Below, piece after piece: positions 1-7,380 of a DNA stretch of 64,000 nt. Origin of the DNA: Anaerolineales bacterium (lineage in GTDB: Bacteria > Chloroflexota > Anaerolineae > Anaerolineales > UBA4823); NCBI GenBank assembly GCA_016929095.1, contig JAFGJM010000044.1, forward strand, positions 1-64,000, written 5' to 3'. How positions within the stretch are numbered: position 1 is the stretch's first letter; every line of letters begins with the position of its first letter. The translations under genes and the position numbers were made by a program. Below the pieces are notes generated by a model. It did not search any database. It worked only from the letters and a program-made list of their open reading frames with translations, and was not told the origin of the DNA.

Positions 1-240
1 ACCATTGCCCGCCAGATAGGCGGTTTGAGCGGCGCACCCCTCAGCTATCGCAGCACGGCGATGATCCGTGAAGTACACAGCCTGACTCAAGGAAAATTAC
101 CCATTGTGGGTGTGGGTGGCATTATGGACTATACTGGTGCGCAGGATAAATTGGACGCTGGCGCCAGCCTGGTGCAGGTATACACCGGCATGGTCTACGC
201 CGGACCGGGATTGGTCAAGCACATTGTAAAAAACCTGTGA
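1..240 (+). CDS. pyrD: Dihydroorotate dehydrogenase, C-terminal part (5' end outside window)
   Basis: The reading frame is open from base 1 to the stop at 238-240 and covers only the last 79 residues. Visible motifs are GGLSGAPL near the start and IVGVGGI followed by GASLVQVYTGMVYAGPGL, the phosphate/FMN-binding end of the TIM barrel of class 2, quinone-dependent, dihydroorotate dehydrogenases. The enzyme oxidises dihydroorotate to orotate in pyrimidine synthesis and passes electrons to membrane quinone. The next gene converges on it, with its stop only 3 bases away, and no terminator hairpin is visible between them. Any Leu or Met near base 25 is internal to the protein, not its start. Confidence 0.9.
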   Translation, partial: TIARQIGGLSGAPLSYRSTAMIREVHSLTQGKLPIVGVGGIMDYTGAQDKLDAGASLVQVYTGMVYAGPGLVKHIVKNL

Positions 241-243
241 ACC

Positions 244-1506
244 TCAGGGCATCTGGAAGGTAAAATTCCAACTGCTGTTCTCCCCATATTCGATTATCGA
301 AGTCTTTCCGATTATCTCAAACCAAACATTGCCCGGTTTGAGAGGATATTCACGACCATCCAGGTCATAAATCGAAATCAAATGGTTCTTCCCATTGGTA
401 ATCCAATTGATCGGGAATATCTGACCATCTCGAAAGGCATAGCCCTTGCCGTCATGCGTAAATGGCATATCGAAAATAAGTGTTGAACTGGATTCATAGA
501 CCGTTTCATGGGCAACCTGCAGCACAATCAGGTTATCTGCAGATACCTGTTCTAAATCCAGGGAGTCCAGTAACGGCAGGTATTCCAACTCAGTTTGCCC
601 GGTGCTGCTCTTTACCTCTTGAAAACGCAGGTATTTGTTTCTTTCAGGGTCGTATTCCCAGTAATGATACGATGCGTAGGTATACGTAATAACTGCTTTT
701 TCACCATAACTCCCCCCCGCAGGGATTTGAGGGCTAAAAAACAATCCCCCTAAATCCGGTCGAACGTTATCTCCCCCATGCTGTGACACGTACTCCCCCA
801 GATATCGTGTATCGGCAAACAAATTATTAGAAGCCATCCCATGATGTTCTTTCCTACAAAGGGGAGGGCAATTGCGTTTGGTTTCAATGACCAGATAGGG
901 AGAAAGCTCTGGCGTCACTAATTCCTCGAGTACCCGATCGTCGGCGTAAGCAAACACAAAAATACCATTATACATACGCATGATATGCTCATCGAATAGT
1001 CGTGCGGAGCGCACCGGTCCAACCCGTTCGGCATCTTGTCCATAAAAGACTGCGATAAAGCGGGAAAGTCCATCTCCGATGTAATATTCATAGACATGAT
1101 CGGCCAGATTCAAACCCCATTGCGGACGCACCCCACGGGGAAAATTGGTGATTTTGATCACCATCGGACGACGCGCTAACAGAGATGGGTCATCTACTGT
1201 TAAACCAGTTAATGGATTAATACCTTCAGGGATATCTTTACCGCCATAAATGTATGGTGTAGGCGTTGGTGTAGGAATTGTGATCGTGGGCGTTGAAATC
1301 ACTGCAATTTCAGTTGGCGCAACCACGTCTGTTGGAATAACATCGCATTCTTCAGTGATTAGCGCTACCATTAGATCAGTATTGCTTTCTTCAGCAGCCG
1401 CGGAAACCACGAGGGTTTCCATATACACCCTTATACAGCGCGCCCCCACCATGAATGTGAAAGCCAGCGCAAGTGCCGCCGTGTAATTGATATATTTTTT
1501 GCGCAT
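244..1506 (-). CDS. DUF3048 family exported protein (first of two paralogues)
   Basis: This 420-residue protein has an N-terminal hydrophobic segment (about residues 8-22), a Thr/Pro-rich linker with TPTPTPTP-type runs (about 70-85), and then a DUF3048 domain from residue 94 to the end. Diagnostic motifs are INPLTGL (96-102), the RRPMVIKI stretch and GPVRSAR (163-169). The family, which includes Bacillus YerB, has no established biochemical role; its members are lipoproteins or secreted proteins. The N-terminal Cys at 24 is not in a good lipobox, so I expect an uncleaved membrane anchor or an ordinary signal peptide. It lies downstream of a second DUF3048 gene on the same strand, with a likely terminator in between, so the two may be transcribed separately. 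Confidence 0.85.
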   Translation of the reverse strand: MRKKYINYTAALALAFTFMVGARCIRVYMETLVVSAAAEESNTDLMVALITEECDVIPTDVVAPTEIAVISTPTITIPTPTPTPYIYGGKDIPEGINPLTGLTVDDPSLLARRPMVIKITNFPRGVRPQWGLNLADHVYEYYIGDGLSRFIAVFYGQDAERVGPVRSARLFDEHIMRMYNGIFVFAYADDRVLEELVTPELSPYLVIETKRNCPPLCRKEHHGMASNNLFADTRYLGEYVSQHGGDNVRPDLGGLFFSPQIPAGGSYGEKAVITYTYASYHYWEYDPERNKYLRFQEVKSSTGQTELEYLPLLDSLDLEQVSADNLIVLQVAHETVYESSSTLIFDMPFTHDGKGYAFRDGQIFPINWITNGKNHLISIYDLDGREYPLKPGNVWFEIIGKTSIIEYGENSSWNFTFQMP

Positions 1507-1593
1507 CCCAACCCAATCATAATTTATTTTGCCCGGTTTTCGGTTGTTAATTTTGTCAGGCGAAAGGCAATATAAATTTCACGCCCCTGGCTT

Positions 1594-1648
1594 TAAAAAC
1601 TCGATGAGCAGAACACATAAAGATATTATCCTATGTATTCTGCTCATC
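1594..1648 (-). terminator. Rho-independent terminator downstream of the second DUF3048 gene
   Basis: A 17-bp inverted repeat with one mismatch pairs 1603-1619 with 1632-1648 (GATGAGCAGAA against TTCTGCTCATC at the base). On the minus strand the hairpin is followed by GAGTTTTTAAAG. It lies just beyond the stop codon of the minus-strand gene 1665-2867, as expected for its terminator. Confidence 0.75.
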
Positions 1649-1664
1649 CGGTATTTTGTAATTT

Positions 1665-2867
1665 TTATGGAAATTGATTTACGAACCGCCAGGCGCCTGT
1701 TTCGGGGTTGGTTATTTCAGATGTTTTTCCAGCCACCTCGAACCAGGTATTACCAGGCTTGAACGGAAAAGCGGTTCCGTCTGGGTACGTTAACGAAAGC
1801 ACGGAGTCTGTATTTGTCCGATTCCAAATCACCTGGTAAACATTCCCGTCCCGATACGCATAGGCGGTGCCGGTGCTGGTCAATTCGATATCCACAATTT
1901 CGGTACTGCCCCTCTTAACCAAAAACTTATGAGGCGCTAAAAGGACAACCACATTGGCTGCCGATATCTGGACGCCAACGACTTTATCATTCAATGCCTC
2001 ATATCCTTCTTCAGCAGCATCTGAAGCTTCGCGAGTATCCTGATAGCGCAGATACCGTGCACTGGCGCTGTCATAATCCCAGCGGCTATACGCACTGATC
2101 GAATAGCGGTTATATATTTTTGTACCCGCCTGTCCATCTGCGGGGGCTGCCAGTTTGAAGGTCATGCCATCCAAATTTTGACGGCTGTTATCGATGCCCT
2201 TGCCTTCGATAAATGTGCCCATTTCTGCAGTATTCACCACCAGGTAATTATTGAAATTTTGATCCAGACGGCACATGGGGGGACAGTTGGAACTGCCTTC
2301 CACTACCAGCCGGTCGTAAAACTCGGAGGCGTATAATTTGTTCAATACGCGTTTATCTGCCCCGCCAAAGGCAAAAATCGTTTTATACATGCGGATCAGG
2401 GCGATATCCAACATGCGAGCCGAACGGATTGGCCCAACCTGCTCGGCATCGTTCCCATAAAATATGGCATGGAAGCGGGTCATCCCGTTGTTTTGATAAT
2501 AATCATAGACAATGTCCGCCAGGGATATATTCATCGGCGGTCGGTCTGCCCGCGGGAAAATCTGCACCTTCATTGCCAATGGTCTTCTATCCAGGCGGGT
2601 AGGATCGGTTACAGCAAGCCCTGTCAAGGGATTCACTTCACCCGGGAAGTTATTCGGCCCGTAATCCTCTGGAATTTGGGTGGCTGTAGGTTCTGGCGTT
2701 GCCGTGGGCGGCTCGGCGGTGGGTGTTTCCGTGGGTACAACAGGCGTGCTGTTGGGATCGGTCGTTGGCAGGATCACCACAACAGTTGGAGCAGACCTAA
2801 AACCAAGACCCGCACACCCGGTTCCTATTAACGCCATGCAAATTAATGCAATACATATTTTTTTCAT
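1665..2867 (-). CDS. DUF3048 family lipoprotein (second paralogue)
   Basis: A 400-residue paralogue of the neighbouring gene. It begins with a short Lys-containing hydrophobic signal ending in a lipobox-like IGTGC (Cys18), so it is probably diacylglycerol-modified and anchored outside the membrane. A Pro/Thr/Glu linker follows (about residues 30-68), then DUF3048 with NPLTGL, the RRPLAMKV stretch and GPIRSAR. The two copies share domain order and about the same length but are clearly diverged, so the duplication is not recent. Function is unknown; cell-envelope location is inferred from the signal and linker. A tract of TTTTTTCAT marks the start, and the divergent DUF2085 gene lies upstream. 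Confidence 0.85.
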   Translation of the reverse strand: MKKICIALICMALIGTGCAGLGFRSAPTVVVILPTTDPNSTPVVPTETPTAEPPTATPEPTATQIPEDYGPNNFPGEVNPLTGLAVTDPTRLDRRPLAMKVQIFPRADRPPMNISLADIVYDYYQNNGMTRFHAIFYGNDAEQVGPIRSARMLDIALIRMYKTIFAFGGADKRVLNKLYASEFYDRLVVEGSSNCPPMCRLDQNFNNYLVVNTAEMGTFIEGKGIDNSRQNLDGMTFKLAAPADGQAGTKIYNRYSISAYSRWDYDSASARYLRYQDTREASDAAEEGYEALNDKVVGVQISAANVVVLLAPHKFLVKRGSTEIVDIELTSTGTAYAYRDGNVYQVIWNRTNTDSVLSLTYPDGTAFPFKPGNTWFEVAGKTSEITNPETGAWRFVNQFP

Positions 2868-2991
2868 AGTGTAATTCCTTCTTTACATGCCACAGGTTAT
2901 TCGTGACACAGACTCAAAATGCTATCATACCGCAATCACCCATCTTTGCCAACTGTCTTGCGTTTTTAACAGAATCACCTATAATCAAAGA

Positions 2992-3810
2992 ATGAGACAA
3001 CCTTTGATGAATTTCCATGTATCCGTGAATTCATGGAAAATACCTGTTCTCCTGGTAGTTTTATTACTTTTATTGGTGTGGATTTGGGAAACACCCCCCG
3101 GATTATTAGGAAAAGCAGACGCCATCGGGTTTGCCCTTTGCCATCGTATCGATTCAAGGACATATCATCTGGGAGACCGCCAATTGCCTCTTTGCGCACG
3201 CTGTATGGGGATGTATCTTGGCGCAATGGTAGGCTTACTTTACCAGAGGTGTTTATCCCCTAAACACAGCGGTACTGCACCGTGGCCGGTATTGCTTATG
3301 GTTGGATTATTTGGTCTCGCGTTTGCCGTAGATGGGTTGAACTCATATATTTCGTTATTCCCCAATGCACCCGATTTATATATTCCTAACAATACACTTC
3401 GTTTGATAACGGGCAGCGGTATGGGAATTGCTCTTAGTGTCATTTTGTTCCCCGCTTTTAATCAATCTATTTGGAAAGATTGGCATGACAGACCGGCAAT
3501 CAACGGTTTGCGTTCATTGGCGGGATTGCTGGTAATTTGCTTATTGGTTGACGCCCTGGTATTAACTGAAAATCCGCTGGTATTATATCCTTTGGCGTTG
3601 ATCAGCACAGCGGGAGGTTTAGTATTATTGACAATGGTTTACACCATGATCTGGCTTATTGTTTTACGCGCCGAAAATAAATACACTCGCTTTAAAGAAT
3701 TGGCATTCCCCCTCACCGCCGGTTTTGGTGTGGCGTTATTGCAGATCAGCGTCCTCGATATTATGCGGTTCTTCTTAACCGGTTCATGGGAAGGTTTTTA
3801 TTTTGGATAG
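2992..3810 (+). CDS. DUF2085 family integral membrane protein
   Basis: The protein has about seven hydrophobic segments. The DUF2085 signature is clear: an LCHRIDSRTYHLGDRQLPLC stretch followed by ARCMG, that is, CHR then CxRC, which in this family may bind a metal or heme-like ligand (not established). The frame is open further upstream to 2887, but that extension is polar and Cys/His-rich and has no ribosome binding site. I prefer ATG 2992 (MRQPLMNF) or ATG 3007. The stop is 14 bases before the start of the DUF4126 gene, which points to a two-gene unit of membrane proteins. The role is unknown. Confidence 0.75.
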   Translation: MRQPLMNFHVSVNSWKIPVLLVVLLLLLVWIWETPPGLLGKADAIGFALCHRIDSRTYHLGDRQLPLCARCMGMYLGAMVGLLYQRCLSPKHSGTAPWPVLLMVGLFGLAFAVDGLNSYISLFPNAPDLYIPNNTLRLITGSGMGIALSVILFPAFNQSIWKDWHDRPAINGLRSLAGLLVICLLVDALVLTENPLVLYPLALISTAGGLVLLTMVYTMIWLIVLRAENKYTRFKELAFPLTAGFGVALLQISVLDIMRFFLTGSWEGFYFG

Positions 3811-3824
3811 TCTGGAGTTTTAAG

Positions 3825-4400
3825 ATGGACGTATTAACGGGAATTTTCTCTGCATTTGGCCTTTCTGCCAGCGCAGGATTAAATGCATATATCCCTTTGC
3901 TGGTAGTCGCCCTGTTGGGCAGATTTACAAATTTAATTAAAATGGATCCCCCCTGGAATACCTTAACAGATTGGTGGGTGATCGGTTTACTGGTTGTATT
4001 ATGCTTGATTGAAGTTTTCGCCGATAAAGTGCCGGCGGTTAACCATGTAAATGATGCTATTCAGACTTTCGTTCGCCCAGTTGCCGGAGCAATTATATTT
4101 GCTGCCAGCGCTAAAGTACTCACCGACATTCATCCGGTATTGTCGCTGGTTTGTGGATTGTTAGTAGCCGGCAGTGTGCATGCCGTAAAATCCGCAGCTG
4201 TTCGACCGGCAGTTACGGCTACTACCGGAGGCGCCGGAAATATACCCGTCAGCATCCTGGAAGATCTCATTTCTACTGTTCTCTCAATCCTTTCGGTCAT
4301 TGTCCCGGCGCTTATTGCCATGTTCATTATTTTATTCACATCATGGATCGTATGGCGATTGTGGCGGCGCGCAAACCGTTTGAAAATACAAAACAGTTAA
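3825..4400 (+). CDS. DUF4126 family membrane protein
   Basis: A 191-residue, multi-pass membrane protein that opens with the family signature GLSASAGLNAYIPLLVVALLG and has further hydrophobic segments around residues 50-70, 85-125 and 150-180, ending in a basic tail. ATG 3825 is preceded by GGAG at about 10 bases; an upstream in-frame ATG at 3786 lies inside the preceding gene and lacks a site. DUF4126 proteins are uncharacterised. It follows the DUF2085 gene closely and precedes a DUF4190 gene by 28 bases, so these three membrane genes are likely co-transcribed. Confidence 0.8.
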   Translation: MDVLTGIFSAFGLSASAGLNAYIPLLVVALLGRFTNLIKMDPPWNTLTDWWVIGLLVVLCLIEVFADKVPAVNHVNDAIQTFVRPVAGAIIFAASAKVLTDIHPVLSLVCGLLVAGSVHAVKSAAVRPAVTATTGGAGNIPVSILEDLISTVLSILSVIVPALIAMFIILFTSWIVWRLWRRANRLKIQNS

Positions 4401-4428
4401 TTTTTTGATAACCAAAGGAGATTTGAAC

Positions 4429-4788
4429 ATGTCATACGAACCGACTTATTCCTCCCCCCCACAGGAAGACCGGCCAACCAGTACGATGGCTATTGTCAGT
4501 TTGGTCGCCGGGATTACCGGGTTGACCATCTTCCCATTTTTGGGTAGTCTTGTGGCTGTGATTACCGGACCCATGGCAAAAAAGGAAATTCAACGCAGCC
4601 GGGGCGCTTTGGGGGGAGAAGGCCTGGCAACCGCCGGCGTCATTACAGGCTGGATTGGCGTTGCTTTGGGAGTTATTGCTTGTTGCGGCGCTTTTATTGC
4701 CTTTTTGTTGCCTATGATTTTAGTCGCGTTGGGATTATCAGCTGATGAGTTCGGTGCACTCTTTCCCATCTGGTTGGGATGTTTTTAA
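4429..4788 (+). CDS. DUF4190-like small membrane protein
   Basis: This 119-residue protein starts with a Pro/Ser-rich cytoplasmic tail (YSSPPQEDRP) and then has two hydrophobic hairpins: MAIVSLVAGITGLTIFPFLG and a second from about residue 65. Between them is the KKEIQRSRGALGGEGLATAG stretch, the typical DUF4190 loop with GxGxAxAG. The start at 4429 has AAAGGAG seven bases upstream. Function is unknown; such proteins commonly sit next to signalling or envelope genes. Confidence 0.8.
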   Translation: MSYEPTYSSPPQEDRPTSTMAIVSLVAGITGLTIFPFLGSLVAVITGPMAKKEIQRSRGALGGEGLATAGVITGWIGVALGVIACCGAFIAFLLPMILVALGLSADEFGALFPIWLGCF

Positions 4789-4867
4789 ACAGAACAGCCA
4801 GGAATCATCGTATATTTTTCCTTAAATTTTCTGGAGATAAATTCAATTCATAAATCAGGAGAAGAAA

Positions 4868-5059
4868 ATGGACCAAAATTTTGCCCCCCCGCCCGAAGAA
4901 GCCCCTAAGAAAAAAAGCAACACAGGTTTGATCATCGCTATTGTTGTTATTGTTGTATTGTGTTTTTGCTGCACAATCGGTGGAGTAGGTTACTATCTTT
5001 GGCAAAACGGTGACGAGTTATTCAACCTTACGTCCAAAGTACTGCCGCTATTTATTTAA
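4868..5059 (+). CDS. Small single-span membrane protein
   Basis: A 63-residue protein with a Pro/Glu/Lys-rich N-terminus (about 20 residues), one strongly hydrophobic Ile/Val-rich helix containing a CFCC cluster (about 21-45), and a short tail. AGGAGA lies 6 bases before the ATG. Pro-rich tail plus one helix is the same design as the preceding DUF4190 gene, and a terminator follows at once, so it is probably the last gene of this membrane-protein unit. I recognise no named family. Confidence 0.6.
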   Translation: MDQNFAPPPEEAPKKKSNTGLIIAIVVIVVLCFCCTIGGVGYYLWQNGDELFNLTSKVLPLFI

Positions 5060-5078
5060 AAAATACTGCCATAATCGA

Positions 5079-5110
5079 AAAGGCTGTCCTGATAAACGGA
5101 CAGCCTTTTC
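5079..5110. terminator. Bidirectional hairpin terminator
   Basis: An 11-bp stem (AAGGCTGTCC pairing with GGACAGCCTT, loop TGATAAAC) is flanked by an A-run on the left and a T-run on the right. It lies between the convergent genes ending at 5059 (plus) and 5121 (minus), so it can terminate both. Confidence 0.85.
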
Positions 5111-5120
5111 ATTCATTCAT

Positions 5121-5651
5121 TCATTTCCTGTAAGTTATTCCAAATCCCATTGGTTTTTGTTGAATTTCGTGCAGCGCAGCCAGAGCTTTTTCCCTGGCTG
5201 TTGAAGATATATCTAAAGTCTCAAATTCATCTTCATCAAGAACCAATTGCCTGCCATCCGGAAAAAATAATACGTCCAGCGCCAGGTCATTATACGAGAG
5301 AGTATCCCCATCAATCACCGCGGGACAAGCGATATTGAGATACCAGCCTCGTAGGCGGTCATCGTGATGGTCGTGAATCTCAAAGATGTTATACCAACGA
5401 TCGGTAAAGTACGTTTCTACAAAACGATCGCCTCGCTGCATGGGCATCCCATGAAAATCCATATCGTCCCTATCAAAGAAGGCTTCGATCAAAATACAAT
5501 TCTCGCGGCGCAACATCTCCGTTCCTTCATATCGCCAGATTTCATTGCCTCGATGATCACATTTGATAACAGTGATAATGGTCATTACATAATTATAAAT
5601 GGCTATATCAAAATAATTCGGGGGTTTTCCATAAAAAGCAATGGTATCCAT
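5121..5651 (-). CDS. DUF402 domain protein (FomD/YgaC-like)
   Basis: A 176-residue protein with the DUF402 pattern: a GMPMQRGDRFVETYF segment, DRWYNIFEIHD, GWYLNIACP, SYNDLALDV, then LDEDEFETL. Characterised DUF402 members (for example FomD and staphylococcal Ntdp) are metal-dependent phosphatases acting on nucleoside di/triphosphates or cytidylyl intermediates, with an acidic cluster like the D/E residues seen here. Substrate cannot be told from sequence. I chose ATG 5651 (MDTIAFYG) because the longer frame to 5753 starts with TTG and is Asn/Lys/Glu-rich low-complexity. Confidence 0.8.
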   Translation of the reverse strand: MDTIAFYGKPPNYFDIAIYNYVMTIITVIKCDHRGNEIWRYEGTEMLRRENCILIEAFFDRDDMDFHGMPMQRGDRFVETYFTDRWYNIFEIHDHHDDRLRGWYLNIACPAVIDGDTLSYNDLALDVLFFPDGRQLVLDEDEFETLDISSTAREKALAALHEIQQKPMGFGITYRK

Positions 5652-5838
5652 CAACTGTCGCCTGATGTTCCATTTTCTGCGTTTGTTTTCCTCATTCCCT
5701 GATTGATTATTACTCGATTCCTTTGTAGTAAAAAGATGGCAAATTTGTTGCAACCAGAAGAGTACTGTACTTTACGACTATTGACAAAGATTACCACAAT
5801 CGCTATAAATGCCCTTGCTTGCTTAAAAGGAGAGCAGC

Positions 5839-6942
5839 ATGATCAATCGGATACGCAACATTTCTGACCTACAAAAAACATTTGTGATGATGATCATTTG
5901 GGGTTTCGTCATCGTGCTTTTAATTATTTTGTCAGGGTGCAGCGTCATCGATAAATTTTCACTGTCATCCAGCCGTCAGTATCAACAAACTAGCATCGCG
6001 TTGGATTTCCGCTCCACGCAAATTGCATTACAGGCCACCCAGCTATATCAAGGGTATGCGGAAACGATCTATGCCACCCGCTTGGCTCAGGATGTACAAG
6101 CCACGCTGCAAACCAGTAAGCAACTGCCAAATGTTCCCCATACGGCTCAACAAGGAAACGATTACGAAAGAGACTCCAACCAAAAGCCTGATACTCAGGA
6201 AGTATCTTCTATTAATGTCACCCCCTTACCCACAGGAACGCCGATACCAGAAGGCTATTGGGAAGATAAAATTCCTGCTGCAAATATTTTATTATTTGAA
6301 GATATGGCTGGCAGAAGCGGGTCACGCTATATAAAAGCGGCGCTGGATGCTGCCAATTATTCCTACACAGATGTCGGCAGCGCTCAGGGCTGGTTGAAAA
6401 CAAATATCCTTAGTAATGGGCCTTGGGACTTAATTATCGTCGCATCTGAAGCGCGCACTAAAATTCAAGGGGAATTTTTCGATATGCTTTTAGATGAAAT
6501 CCACTCGGGTACCGCGGTCATTATCGAAATTTGGGATGGCGATTTCCTGGCTGGTGGAAAACTTGGCAATTTATTGACCGAGTGTGGCGTAGAAGTTCAC
6601 GGGGATTGGTACAACCCATCGCTGCGTGCCATTTATTGGTTGACGCCCGATCATCCCATATTTCAACAACCTAATCGGATCACAAGAGTTCGAACAAATT
6701 ATTTCTGGGCAGATGACATCGGTGATTTCATGCGCTTACTCCCCAACAGCGATGCCACGCTTCTGGCAGGTGCTATGCAAGGGCACACAAACGACCACGG
6801 CTTGATTACAACCTGTTTTGGCGGAAGAGTTGTGATCCAATCATTCTCTGATCACGATTATGACCGCTCTGATATGATGCACCTGTGGCAAAATTACGTG
6901 TATTACACTCTTAAAAACCACTATTTATTTTCCCCTGAATGA
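5839..6942 (+). CDS. Lipoprotein with glutamine-amidotransferase-like domain
   Basis: The 367-residue protein has a hydrophobic N-terminus ending in the lipobox LSGC (Cys34), then a helical, Gln/Ala/Thr-rich stretch (about 45-105) and a low-complexity linker. From about residue 146 (ANILLFEDMAGRSGS) to the end there is an alpha/beta domain like class I glutamine amidotransferase/ThuA folds, with DLIIVASEAR, GTAVIIEIWDGD and GGRVVIQSFSDH motifs. No catalytic Cys is evident, so it is more likely a binding or structural domain at the cell surface. AAAGGAGAG precedes the ATG. It is a single-gene unit; function is unknown. Confidence 0.6.
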   Translation: MINRIRNISDLQKTFVMMIIWGFVIVLLIILSGCSVIDKFSLSSSRQYQQTSIALDFRSTQIALQATQLYQGYAETIYATRLAQDVQATLQTSKQLPNVPHTAQQGNDYERDSNQKPDTQEVSSINVTPLPTGTPIPEGYWEDKIPAANILLFEDMAGRSGSRYIKAALDAANYSYTDVGSAQGWLKTNILSNGPWDLIIVASEARTKIQGEFFDMLLDEIHSGTAVIIEIWDGDFLAGGKLGNLLTECGVEVHGDWYNPSLRAIYWLTPDHPIFQQPNRITRVRTNYFWADDIGDFMRLLPNSDATLLAGAMQGHTNDHGLITTCFGGRVVIQSFSDHDYDRSDMMHLWQNYVYYTLKNHYLFSPE

Positions 6943-7047
6943 TATATACCTATATTAGATTATGGGGGCGCATAAAGTATTTTTATATGCAGATAAATGC
7001 ATTTGTTGTATATAATCCAAATCTAGCCACCCAACAGTTTGCGAATT

Positions 7048-7174
7048 GTCATTGCGAAGGAGTACATTCACTGCGTTCAGTGTAAACTATGCGACTGAAG
7101 CAATCTTCTTAATGGACGTCTATTTTTACAGATTCTAGATTGCTTCAGGGCAGAGAACGCCCTTCGCAATGACA
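7048..7174. repeat. REP/MITE-like palindromic element
   Basis: TGTCATTGCGAAGG at 7048 is the exact inverse of CCTTCGCAATGACA ending at 7174, and an inner pair CTGAAGCAATCT/AGATTGCTTCAG is also inverted. The flanks add a further imperfect match: CCAAATCTAGCCACCC near 7018 against GGGTAGCTAGATCC near 7192. GTCATTGCGA...GAAGCAATC palindromes are widespread non-coding repeats in bacterial chromosomes. A related pair lies at 38001-38192. Confidence 0.8.
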
Positions 7175-7336
7175 GAAAATTAAAAGTGTAGGGTAGCTAG
7201 ATCCAAATCATATTATTCAATATAAGCCATGCTATCGGGCTGAAAGGCGTCTTCATATTCTGTAAACTAAAATGAATTTCTGGTTTCCTCAATAATCATT
7301 CATTTTAATGTCTGAAAAATCCCTCGATTTTCTCGA

Positions 7337-7345
7337 TGGTATAAT
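7337..7345 (+). promoter_or_regulatory. Extended -10 promoter for the CDF transporter
   Basis: TGGTATAAT is an extended -10 (TGn plus TATAAT at 7340-7345), 35 bases before the ATG at 7381. No good -35 hexamer is present, which is usual for extended -10 promoters. Confidence 0.45.
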
Positions 7346-7380
7346 AAAACGATTATCGGATATACATCATAGGGAAGTAT

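Larger units (their letters stand above)
6943..7380. other. Intergenic region with REP-like palindrome and promoter
   Basis: No gene is seen in these 438 bases. They hold a long imperfect palindrome (7048-7174, annotated separately) and, near the right end, an extended -10 promoter for the CDF transporter. Confidence 0.6.
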
